A DNA stretch of 6,457 nucleotides, from positions 1-6,457 of the forward strand of contig DGTD01000041.1 of assembly GCA_002396385.1 (NCBI GenBank), given 5' to 3'. The DNA comes from Bacteroidales bacterium UBA4345. GTDB lineage: Bacteria > Bacteroidota > Bacteroidia > Bacteroidales > Paludibacteraceae. The position numbers were made by a program, and so were the translations under genes. The notes under the pieces are model-generated. The model saw nothing but the letters and a program-made list of their open reading frames with translations. It was not told where the DNA came from and made no database searches. Shown piece after piece: positions 1-6,200 of the stretch (positions are counted from its first letter, which is position 1; the number at the start of each line of letters is the position of its first letter).

Positions 1-123
1 TATGTTTAGCGGACACCAATAATTTAGATTAAGGGAAAAAACATACGCATAAATAGGAAATTTTAGAAATGAGTTGGAATTAATGTTGAACAAATGGGGT
101 GGAATGATATGAATTTTATGTAA

Positions 124-153
124 GAATGAGTGCATACCAGATGGAATGAGTGC
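124..153. repeat. 10-bp direct repeat, 20-bp period
   Basis: GAATGAGTGC is present exactly at 124-133 and at 144-153. The 20-base period is close to two helical turns, which would put both copies on the same face of DNA. It lies about 210 bases upstream of the esterase start. A regulatory role is only a guess, since two 10-base copies in AT-rich DNA could arise by chance. Confidence 0.5.
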
Positions 154-294
154 CGAATTTTTCCGATAATAAGCAAATTTAACATGCAGATTATAAGTTA
201 TTTACAATGTATTAGGATTTTTTTGCAATAGAAGCACATCTTCATCTGACTGATTTTGAAGTTTTTATGCGAACGCAATATATAGTGGAGGCTA

Positions 295-302
295 TAAATT
301 TG
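295..302 (+). promoter_or_regulatory. possible -7 box of the esterase promoter
   Basis: TAAATTTG matches the Bacteroides -7 consensus TAnnTTTG exactly and lies 58 bases before the first ATG of the esterase. There is no TTTG at the usual distance of about 19-21 bases upstream. The nearest, at 255-258, is 36 bases away and would fit better with the poor -7 candidate TATATAGT at 279-286. The call is therefore tentative. Confidence 0.35.
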
Positions 303-359
303 CCGTGTCTTGAATTTAAGAACATCAAAGAATCAAAAGAAACTAGTTATTAACTTAAA

Positions 360-1601
360 ATGTTTTGTACCATGAAGCGTTTATTTTTACTTTCATTGTG
401 TTTTATGAGTATGGGTGCGTTTGCCCAATGGAATGGCGGCGGTTGGAACGGTGGCGGCTGGAATGGCGGCGGTAACAACGGCGGTTGGAATTTTGGTGGC
501 GAGGGTAGCAACAATGGTGGCAGCATCGGCGAATACAAGTCAAAAAAAGATCTTGATTATGTAGGAGACAACCACATCGGTCACAAACTCGATGTATATT
601 TCCCTAAAGATGACGGGAAAGAAAAACACAACGTCATTATACATATTTATGGAAGTGCATGGGGAAGAAACGATGCTAAAGGCGAAGCCGACTTGGGAAC
701 AGTAGGTGTTGCAGCCTTGAAAGCAGGCTACATATTTGTAACACCAAACCACAGAACCTATAACGACGCCCTTTATCCGGCACAAATTAACGATATTAAA
801 GCTGTTGTTCGTTACTTAAGGGGCAATGCGGAGGAATTAGGTATCGACACCTCCTTCATTGGCATATCTGGGTTCTCGTCGGGCGGTCACTTGGCATCAC
901 TGATGGGAGTAACCCGTGGTGTAAAAACTTACACAGTAGGTTCGGCTACAATGGACATTGAAGGAAACCTTGGTAAATATACCAATGAAAGCAGTTGGGT
1001 TGACGCTGTCTGCGATTGGTCTGGTCCGGTAGACTGCCGTTACAAATCTTGTGGAAGCCCTATTCCAATGGCTCCTGAAGACGACATGGTAGGTAAATGT
1101 AATGCACAGCAATGCCCTGATAAACACGCGTTGCTTGGAGCCAATACCTTTATTGACCCATACGATGCTCCAACTATGGTTTGCCATGGTTCAACCGATA
1201 ACATTGTTCCGCAATGCGAGGGTAAAATGTTCTACGACAATTTGGAAAAAGCTGGTGTAGAGTGTGTTTACTACCCTCACGGAGGTGGTCACGGAGTTGC
1301 AGGTGATTACACCGATGAGATGATTGAATTCTTTGAAGGCATTCGTAAAAAGAAACTGGAAAACCAGGCTAGTGTGAAAGCTATTGACGCTGTTGCAAGC
1401 CAAGGCTTGTGTTTCGATAACGACAAAGTGTACATTTGCGAAGGCAGTTGCGAGAATTGCACATATATTCTAACTGATGTTCTAGGAAAAGTTCTCAGCC
1501 AAGGTGTGCTTAACGATAATGGTATCAACATCTCACAATTGAGAAAAGGTATTTACGTAATTCGTCTAAGTAGTGGTAAAACTTTGAAATTCTCAAAGTA
1601 A
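360..1601 (+). CDS. T9SS-secreted alpha/beta-hydrolase, BD-FAE-like carbohydrate esterase
   Basis: Predicted exported ester hydrolase of the alpha/beta fold, resembling the BD-FAE group of Bacteroidota feruloyl/acetyl-xylan esterases. Seen: signal peptide at residues 1-22 ending AFA before Gln23; Gly/Asn/Trp-rich linker with WNGGG repeats at 24-55; hydrolase domain at about 60-330 with nucleophile motif GFSSGGH (Ser173), likely acid Asp280 in HGSTDN and likely base His311 in HGGGHG. The oxyanion-loop motif reads IYGSAWG where many relatives have HGGGW. Residues from about 351 to 413 form a T9SS type A sorting domain, with YILTDVLGKVLSQG and a final GIYVIRL...LKFSK. Known of the family: Sec export to the periplasm, then T9SS release or surface anchoring with loss of the tail. 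Inferred substrate: acyl or feruloyl esters on plant or host polysaccharide; exact specificity is not visible. Start: ATG 360 has the more A-rich leader, but ATG 372 gives the more typical signal peptide (MKRLFLL). It is monocistronic, with its own terminator. Confidence 0.93.
   Translation: MFCTMKRLFLLSLCFMSMGAFAQWNGGGWNGGGWNGGGNNGGWNFGGEGSNNGGSIGEYKSKKDLDYVGDNHIGHKLDVYFPKDDGKEKHNVIIHIYGSAWGRNDAKGEADLGTVGVAALKAGYIFVTPNHRTYNDALYPAQINDIKAVVRYLRGNAEELGIDTSFIGISGFSSGGHLASLMGVTRGVKTYTVGSATMDIEGNLGKYTNESSWVDAVCDWSGPVDCRYKSCGSPIPMAPEDDMVGKCNAQQCPDKHALLGANTFIDPYDAPTMVCHGSTDNIVPQCEGKMFYDNLEKAGVECVYYPHGGGHGVAGDYTDEMIEFFEGIRKKKLENQASVKAIDAVASQGLCFDNDKVYICEGSCENCTYILTDVLGKVLSQGVLNDNGINISQLRKGIYVIRLSSGKTLKFSK
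429..524 (+). repeat. WNGGG-coding 15-bp tandem repeats
   Basis: Three near-identical 15-base units (429-443, 444-458, 459-473) each encode Trp-Asn-Gly-Gly-Gly. The first and third are identical in DNA and the second differs at two synonymous bases. They decay into NNGG, WNFGG and EGSNNGGS up to about 524. The segment sits directly after the predicted signal-peptide cleavage site, so it would be the N-terminus of the mature esterase. The synonymous differences suggest selection on the peptide rather than a very recent slippage event. Confidence 0.9.
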
Positions 1602-1646
1602 ATGTACCTACCATTAAAAAGGTTTCAAGTTTTTAAATTTCATAAT

Positions 1647-1663
1647 TTTCCGATTATCGGAAA
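1647..1663. repeat. Small inverted repeat TTTCCGA-TTA-TCGGAAA
   Basis: A 7-bp perfect inverted repeat with a 3-base loop lies 45 bases after the esterase stop. It has no T-run, so it is not a terminator by itself. Its right part, GATTATCGG at 1652-1660, is also complementary to CCGATAATC at 1729-1737, so a longer-range alternative pairing is possible. It could act as an mRNA 3'-end stabiliser or be a protein site. Confidence 0.5.
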
Positions 1664-1742
1664 GGTTTGATCAGATAATTTGCAATATTTCTTTTTGACC
1701 TTTTAGAAACTTTTATCTCCTTACCGAGCCGATAATCTTCAC

Positions 1743-1778
1743 AAAGGGACGTATCGCGATGTCGATACGTCCCTTTTT
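1743..1778 (+). terminator. Rho-independent terminator of the esterase transcript
   Basis: A perfect 14-bp stem (1743-1756 with 1763-1776; left arm AAAGGGACGTATCG) closes a 6-base loop CGATGT and runs into TTTTT at 1774-1778. The T-run on the plus strand and only three A's at the other side point to plus-strand termination of the esterase unit. It also insulates the following gene. Confidence 0.87.
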
Positions 1779-1958
1779 CGTATGAGCTGACATATCATAA
1801 GTCACTTCCACAGGCTATAACGAATACAGGGCATTTTAAAACCAAATTTTACATTACATATTCGAGAAAAGATTAAGTATATTTCGCGTATAATTAATGC
1901 ATATACCGATTAAAATTTTAAATGTGTTGATAAATCTGTAAGAATCTCGCATAAAATT

Positions 1959-1989
1959 ATTGTTTTTACGACACCATTTGCTATATTTG
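1959..1989 (+). promoter_or_regulatory. Bacteroides-type promoter for the gene at 2101
   Basis: TATATTTG at 1982-1989 matches the -7 consensus TAnnTTTG exactly. ATTG at 1959-1962 matches the -33 TTTG at three of four bases, and the spacer between them is 19 bases, inside the known range for the Bacteroides primary sigma factor. Transcription would start near 1996, giving a leader of about 105 bases. Confidence 0.6.
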
Positions 1990-2004
1990 TTATAATTATA
2001 ACAA
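1987..2004. promoter_or_regulatory. 18-bp perfect palindrome, candidate operator
   Basis: TTGTTATAATTATAACAA is identical to its own reverse complement over all 18 bases. It covers the last three bases of the -7 box and the predicted transcription start, the usual place for a repressor site of a dimeric regulator. It is AT-only apart from one G and one C. No regulator gene is present in the window, so the binding protein is unknown. Confidence 0.5.
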
Positions 2005-2044
2005 TTTGGGAATTTTTACACTCAAAAAACTGCATAAAAAAGTA

Positions 2045-2088
2045 ATTCATATCTAAATCAACTTATGAATAACGTGTATAATTCATAA
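2045..2088 (+). promoter_or_regulatory. Leader with three mutually exclusive pairing elements
   Basis: ATTCATA at 2045-2051, TATGAAT at 2064-2070 and ATTCATA at 2081-2087 alternate. The middle element can pair with the first (7 bp, 12-base loop) or with the third (8 bp using 2063-2070 with 2081-2088, 10-base loop). The second hairpin would end 12 bases before the start codon at 2101 and could limit ribosome access. The stems are AT-rich and weak, so function is uncertain. Confidence 0.35.
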
Positions 2089-2100
2089 TACTTGTAAACC

Positions 2101-2982
2101 ATGAATATCGCGAATAACATAAAAATGATCATTTGTCTGCTACTGTTGGCCTTAGCGTTTAACAGCAGTGCGAAACATACCGACTCCAAAAGAAACGGGA
2201 AACAGGCAAAATTAGAGGATGTTTCCTTCTGGAAAGGACTGCAGTGGGGTAGCATCATTAACTTTGAGAACGAAACGGTTGACGAAAGTTACGTTAAAGG
2301 CAATGCGCTTCTGTACGACGTTAATTTTGTATTCAGTAAATATCCCATAAACGATGATGCGCAAGATACAGCAAGCAACAAACAGTTTGTTTACTTTACA
2401 TTTATGCAAACTGAAGATAAAGAAGCATTAGAAGTTTGGAACAGACAATACTCTATTATAAACGGGCGTAATGATTCGGAAATAGAATTAGAGCCTTTCA
2501 CAATCACAAAGAACGATTCTATTAATCCGTTCAACTTCGGCATGGGCTACAAACGCTCGAACGACAGCATTTTTTTCCAGTGTAAACGCGACACAACTTA
2601 CATCGGTCCATCATCGGGTATTAACGGACACTGGAAAATGGGACATTATAATATGGTGTTTATGCCGATGGGAACCCCACATAAACACCGTGAGGAAAAA
2701 ACAGGATTTTGTCTGGAAGAGAAATATGATTATCTGAATAACTTCAAATCGAAGGAGAAGGGTATAATGTATATCTATTTCAAAGACGACAAAGTGGGAG
2801 ATTTGAGGTATTTCTATTGGATTGAAAACAACAAAGTTTACCTTCTTAACAAACCCAAAAACTACCTTATGGTTTTACCCTACAAGCTTTCAAATAACGG
2901 TAACAAGCTTAGTTGGATTATTACGAAGCACGAGATGCCACAAGCGATTTCCAAAAAGGTAAAAATCCCTCAAACTAAGTAG
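2101..2982 (+). CDS. Exported protein of unknown function
   Basis: I do not recognise this 293-residue protein. Residues 1-24 form a signal peptide: a short Lys-containing start, hydrophobic core IICLLLLALAF, and a likely signal peptidase I cut after SSA before Lys25. There is no lipobox cysteine, so it is not an obvious lipoprotein, and no T9SS sorting tail is visible. The mature part is rich in Asn, Lys, Asp and aromatics, with stretches such as QFVYFTFMQ (95-103), GIMYIYFKDD (221-230) and LRYFYWIENNKVYLL (235-249) that suggest beta structure. It has only two mature cysteines (161 and 204), which might form a disulfide. The C-terminus is basic (KKVKIPQTK). The likely location is the periplasm, inner-facing outer membrane or outside. 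It stands alone with its own promoter, palindrome and leader, and is separated from the esterase by a terminator. ATG 2101 is preferred; Met9 at 2125 would cut the signal peptide's n-region. Confidence 0.85.
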   Translation: MNIANNIKMIICLLLLALAFNSSAKHTDSKRNGKQAKLEDVSFWKGLQWGSIINFENETVDESYVKGNALLYDVNFVFSKYPINDDAQDTASNKQFVYFTFMQTEDKEALEVWNRQYSIINGRNDSEIELEPFTITKNDSINPFNFGMGYKRSNDSIFFQCKRDTTYIGPSSGINGHWKMGHYNMVFMPMGTPHKHREEKTGFCLEEKYDYLNNFKSKEKGIMYIYFKDDKVGDLRYFYWIENNKVYLLNKPKNYLMVLPYKLSNNGNKLSWIITKHEMPQAISKKVKIPQTK

Positions 2983-3300
2983 TCGCTGTTTTTTGTCTCT
3001 AAATTCGATAAAAAAAGAATAGGCAGTTCCTTAAAAAGCGACGTTTACCACATAAAATATGGAAACATGTATTCATTACAAAAACTGCATTATTCAATGA
3101 CGCCCTTCTCGAAAACAAGAGTTTCGCCGGCCTAATGTACATCTGTATTTCATCAAACACCAACAGACCAACAACCACACTTTACTCAGGCTATATTCCT
3201 CGCGTTATTTTTAAAAAAACATGAGGGCTTCTGTATCCCTATATGTAAGTTTTTGGCAAAAAAATACTTTTTCGGAAGGTATTAATATGCGACCATAAAT
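2983..3300. other. Intergenic region before the ABC transporter gene
   Basis: No gene is supported in these 318 bases; the only ATG-initiated frames are very short (for example 12-13 codons near 3060-3136). An imperfect inverted repeat, CCTC to GAGG, with a T-run/A-run core spans 3198-3226. It is not followed by a T-run, so it is not a good terminator. No clear TTTG / TAnnTTTG promoter was found for the downstream operon: TAAGTTTT at 3246-3253 and TACTTTTT at 3265-3272 are one-base misses without a -33 box. No terminator for the preceding gene was found. Confidence 0.55.
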
Positions 3301-4950
3301 ATGCTTAAAAAGATATATTCTTTATTAGAACCGGCTGACCGGAAGAAATGTACAGAAATGGTTGCAGTGGTGTTGTTGGCCTCACTGCTTAACTTTGCAG
3401 GGCTGGCGTCGATTTTCCCATTGCTCAAAATGGTACTCGGTACTGATGGAATTACTTCCGATATGCCTTTAGTGCTTGTGCTCGTATTGCTGTTTGTGCT
3501 TTTCAAGAATCTGGCGATTATTGGCCTTACCCGTATCCAAACCAATTTCCTATTGCGACAATTCAAGCATTTCAGTTACCAACTTTTCTGCCGCTATTAC
3601 CAGCGCGGACTTCTATTTATTCGAGATAAGGGAGCTGTTCGTTTGGCAAATGATGTCAACACGCTTTGTCTGACATTCAGCGTAAGTGTGCTACAGGGTA
3701 TCTTGACAATGATAGGAGAGGCTGTGCTCGTACTGATGGTGGTTGTCTCGTTGTTTGTGTTGTCGCCATTGGCGGCTCTCTTGTTATTGGTGGCCTGTTT
3801 GCCATTGGTTCTGTTCTACCTGTTTGTAGTTCGTTCCAAAGTACGGCGTTATGGTCAAGACGACCTTGAAGCACGCAGAAAACAGGCACGTATGGTAGTT
3901 GAAACTTTCCGCGGATTTGCCGAATTGGAGGTAAACAACGCATTTGAATACCAACTGTGGAATTTTACAAATGGCATCGATACCATAAACGAGTGCCGTA
4001 GACGTATGGAAATGGTTAAATCGGTTCCCTCTCTACTCTCAGAGTTAGCCATTATTTTAGGATTAGCACTGCTCATGTTGGTCCATGGATCGGACCATTT
4101 ACTGGTAGGTGGCGTTTTTGCAGTGGCTGCGTTCAGACTTATGCCATCGCTAAGAAGCATACTAAGCAGCTACACCTTCTTGCAACAGGCTTCATATAGT
4201 GTTGATACACTTTATAACGAAATGAATGAGACCGACGAGATCGAGGAATCTGTCCTGCCTGTCTCGTTCAAGCACTCACTCGTGGCTGAAAGGGTGGTGT
4301 TCGGTTATGCAGATGGACCCACTGTGTTAGATGGTTTCTCTTGTAGCATCGCCAAGGGCGAGTGTGTAGGCGTGCAAGGGCCAAGTGGAGCAGGAAAGTC
4401 AACACTGTTTAATATACTTTTGGGGTTCTTCCCGCTGAAATCGGGACGTATTCTGATTGATGGGAAAGAACTTACACGAAAAAATCGAAAACAATGGCTT
4501 TCACTGGTCGGATATGTGCCACAAGATATTTTTATAATGAATGCGTCGCTTGCCGAAAACGTGGCACTTGGCGCTAAAATCATTGACCGAAACCTTGTGA
4601 TGAAGGTGTTGGAACAAGCACAATTGAAAGACTGGTGCCTTACGCTACCCAATGGTTTGGATTGCCAGTTAGGTGAGGCAGGAACACGTCTATCAGGAGG
4701 ACAAAGACAGCGAATCGGCATTGCGCGCGCGCTCTATAAAAAGGCTGAGATTCTCTTTTTCGATGAGGCTACTTCGGCGCTTGACAACGAGACGGAGCAG
4801 GAGATAAACCTCACTCTACAAAATTTGGCCAAATCAGAAAGGGGACTGACTATGGTAATAATTGCGCACCGCACAACCTCGTTAGGTTTCTGTGACAGAA
4901 TAATCAGGTTAGATGATGCAATCGATAGTAAAATAGAAAATGTACAATGA
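3301..4950 (+). CDS. Type I ABC exporter half-transporter, lipid/glycan flippase-like
   Basis: An ATP-driven inner-membrane exporter with the membrane domain (about 1-310) fused to the nucleotide-binding domain (about 325-549), so it should work as a homodimer. Hydrophobic segments lie near 20-46, 55-76, 132-156, 158-177, 245-262 and 266-288, fitting six helices. ATPase motifs are all intact: aromatic A-loop region VVFGYADG (332-339), Walker A GPSGAGKST (360-368), Q-loop Gln408 in VPQD, signature LSGGQ (464-468), Walker B ILFFDE (484-489), D-loop SALD (492-495) and H-loop His523 in IIAHR. Length and layout resemble MsbA/PglK-type flippases that move lipids or lipid-linked oligosaccharides; that substrate class is inferred, and peptide or drug export cannot be excluded. 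There is no N-terminal peptidase C39 domain, so it is not a classic bacteriocin exporter. Its stop overlaps the start of the next gene (ATGA), indicating co-translation. The start at 3301 is the first in-frame ATG; the ATG at 3287 hits a stop after three codons. Confidence 0.96.
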   Translation: MLKKIYSLLEPADRKKCTEMVAVVLLASLLNFAGLASIFPLLKMVLGTDGITSDMPLVLVLVLLFVLFKNLAIIGLTRIQTNFLLRQFKHFSYQLFCRYYQRGLLFIRDKGAVRLANDVNTLCLTFSVSVLQGILTMIGEAVLVLMVVVSLFVLSPLAALLLLVACLPLVLFYLFVVRSKVRRYGQDDLEARRKQARMVVETFRGFAELEVNNAFEYQLWNFTNGIDTINECRRRMEMVKSVPSLLSELAIILGLALLMLVHGSDHLLVGGVFAVAAFRLMPSLRSILSSYTFLQQASYSVDTLYNEMNETDEIEESVLPVSFKHSLVAERVVFGYADGPTVLDGFSCSIAKGECVGVQGPSGAGKSTLFNILLGFFPLKSGRILIDGKELTRKNRKQWLSLVGYVPQDIFIMNASLAENVALGAKIIDRNLVMKVLEQAQLKDWCLTLPNGLDCQLGEAGTRLSGGQRQRIGIARALYKKAEILFFDEATSALDNETEQEINLTLQNLAKSERGLTMVIIAHRTTSLGFCDRIIRLDDAIDSKIENVQ

Positions 4951-5315
4951 AAATGCGATTATTCTACGTGATCTTGTCCTTTTTCCTTATTATTGTTGGA
5001 CTTTTATCTCGCCGGGTGTCTGCCATACCGGCCGAGGTAGGCGACGCACTATGGGCAATGTTGCTATTCTGCCTGTTTCGCTGCCTGGGTTTCGGCAGCA
5101 GTACGCGAAGTGTAGCGTTACTGACGTTGGTGACGGCCTACACAGTTGAATTCATGCAACTTATCAGGTGGCCTTGGTTGGTGCGCTTGCGTTCCACTAC
5201 CATAGGCCATTTAGTGTTAGGTTCCGACTTCTCAGCTCCCGATCTAGTCGCTTATTCTTTAGGGGTGCTTGTCATATATTCACTTGACTGTCTATTATTT
5301 AAGAATCGCACGTAG
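4947..5315 (+). CDS. DUF2809-family small integral membrane protein
   Basis: A 122-residue membrane protein with about four hydrophobic segments (4-20, 35-48, 55-72, 98-116). It matches what I know of DUF2809 (function unknown): VGDALWA at 31-37, a VEFMQL motif at 67-72, then a conserved block WPWLVRLRSTTIGHLVLGS (75-93) and DLVAYSLG (99-106). Its length is normal for the family. The ATG overlaps the ABC transporter stop by 4 bases (ATGA), so it is translationally coupled; a second in-frame ATG at 4953 is possible but would lose the coupling overlap. Inferred role: an accessory of, or passenger with, the exporter; nothing in the sequence shows a catalytic site. Its last 21 bases overlap the end of the convergent minus-strand gene. 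Confidence 0.88.
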   Translation: MKMRLFYVILSFFLIIVGLLSRRVSAIPAEVGDALWAMLLFCLFRCLGFGSSTRSVALLTLVTAYTVEFMQLIRWPWLVRLRSTTIGHLVLGSDFSAPDLVAYSLGVLVIYSLDCLLFKNRT

Positions 5316-6197
5316 TTCAGGAATAATTTTTTTCGTATACGTGTTCGCACCATCAATGTTCATATGTAGCGGGTCATAAAAATAGCTTATGTTTTTGCTT
5401 ATAGTCGTGTCGTTTAAGTGGTCAATAAATGGTATACCGTTTTCTTGAGCGAAAGTTCTACCAAAATCGTAATCAGAAGAATTGGCAGCGTTGTAAAGTG
5501 GGGAAACAATAAAAAACAATTTTATATTTTTATCCTTGCACAATTTTACGATGTTTTTCAAACATTTCACCTTGTACTCGTCGTTACAATTGTAGTGTTT
5601 GCATTCAGGTGCATCTGGCTCTGTTGTCATTAGCCTCATTTCTGGCAGAAATCCATTGGGTATTGGGGTCTGGTAGGCAGTATTTTCCGCGATGAGTTGA
5701 AGTAGTTTAGAATTGTATCTGTACATGTTACTCATCATCTTATATTTTTCAAAGGTGTCAATGTTGATAAATATGGAGTCAACCCCTTTAGTGTCGTAAT
5801 AGTATTTTAAGGGACCAGCATATTTGCTGTAGTCGTCGTTAATTTTCAGATAGTCGAAATCGGGTGTCACCTCGTAAAGGATATATTTTGGCGCATAGTG
5901 GTTAGTTAATGCTTGTAACAAGCCATATGCGGTAATGCATCCGCAACCTATGTAAGCGCAGTTGTAGCAAGAAATGTGAAGCGAGTCGTTTATTATTTGT
6001 GGGTCATAGTGACGTACGGCACGTGAAGAACCCATAATCAGTAAATCTTCGTGTGTCTTGTTACAGATATATTCAGTTTTTTGGGTGTCACCCCCATTTG
6101 CGTGTTCTATTAGGTACCTGGCAATTATTCCTACGCCTTTGTCAATTGCAACTAGTAATACAAAAAATATAGTTATATAAAGAAGAAACTTTTTCAT
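5295..6197 (-). CDS. Membrane-anchored SGNH/GDSL-like protein, partner of MBOAT acyltransferase
   Basis: A 300-residue protein with one N-terminal membrane anchor (about 4-30) and an extracytoplasmic domain. SGNH-type marks: the strand ending LLIMGSSRA (52-60), where Ser58 sits at the nucleophile position of the GDS block, and YDPLHMNIDGA (274-284), which gives the Asp275-x-x-His278 dyad of block V. A central LFFIVSPLY strand (227-235) fits the Rossmann-like core. Proteins of this kind sit next to MBOAT O-acyltransferases (compare AlgJ/AlgX and DltD) and act in O-acyl transfer to, or removal from, envelope polysaccharides; the exact reaction here is inferred. It starts 3 bases after the stop of the MBOAT gene, so the two are one operon. 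Oddity: a dense cysteine patch SCYNCAYIGCGCI (76-88) where relatives usually have a small-residue glycine loop, plus further cysteines at 45, 199, 204, 212 and 220. The first ATG after the MBOAT stop gives a complete anchor, so the start is well supported. Confidence is high for the gene and moderate for the role. Confidence 0.9.
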   Translation of the reverse strand: MKKFLLYITIFFVLLVAIDKGVGIIARYLIEHANGGDTQKTEYICNKTHEDLLIMGSSRAVRHYDPQIINDSLHISCYNCAYIGCGCITAYGLLQALTNHYAPKYILYEVTPDFDYLKINDDYSKYAGPLKYYYDTKGVDSIFINIDTFEKYKMMSNMYRYNSKLLQLIAENTAYQTPIPNGFLPEMRLMTTEPDAPECKHYNCNDEYKVKCLKNIVKLCKDKNIKLFFIVSPLYNAANSSDYDFGRTFAQENGIPFIDHLNDTTISKNISYFYDPLHMNIDGANTYTKKIIPELRAILK

Positions 6198-6200
6198 GGT

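Larger units (their letters stand above)
1..359. other. AT-rich gene-free stretch upstream of the esterase
   Basis: No reading frame of useful length exists on either strand here. The left edge could be the tail of something outside the window: one plus-strand frame reads eight residues and then a stop at about position 35, which is too little to call. A 10-base direct repeat, GAATGAGTGC, lies at 124-133 and again at 144-153 (20-base period), and a related AATGAG occurs near 68. CCGATAAT at 163-170 recurs in the region after the esterase gene. The final 65 bases probably contain the promoter and leader of the esterase. No tRNA, hairpin terminator or insertion-sequence end could be established. 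Confidence 0.6.
1602..2100. other. Intergenic region between esterase and orphan exported gene
   Basis: No gene was found in these 499 bases. In order it holds a small inverted repeat at 1647-1663, the terminator hairpin at 1743-1778, about 180 bases of featureless AT-rich sequence, a Bacteroides-type promoter at 1959-1989 with an overlapping palindrome, and a leader of about 105 bases with alternative short hairpins. The esterase stop is 141 bases before its terminator stem, so its transcript has an unusually long 3' UTR or a small RNA lies there. Confidence 0.7.

Noticed and set aside
1..40. Possible insertion-sequence end or gene tail (TTTAGCGGACACC near the left edge)
   Set aside because: There is no matching inverted copy, target duplication or transposase in the window, and the possible tail is only eight codons long.
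350..538. Minus-strand frame encoding a proline-rich PPPFQPP peptide
   Set aside because: It is the reverse-strand shadow of the Gly-rich WNGGG repeat of the esterase and has no independent support.
3060..3136. Two overlapping tiny frames (13 and 12 codons) with an ATGA junction
   Set aside because: They are too short and without any recognisable leader-peptide pattern; they are expected by chance in sequence of this length.
3198..3226. Inverted repeat CCTC...GAGG as a terminator for the exported protein gene
   Set aside because: The stem has mismatches, there is no T-run after it, and it sits more than 200 bases beyond the stop codon.
4305..4721. 138-codon minus-strand open frame
   Set aside because: It lies wholly inside the ATPase domain of the ABC transporter, whose motifs are intact; the antisense product has no recognisable features.
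4940..5149. Plus-strand 69-codon frame overlapping the end of the ABC gene
   Set aside because: It is out of frame with the DUF2809-type protein, whose family motifs and ATGA coupling identify the real frame.
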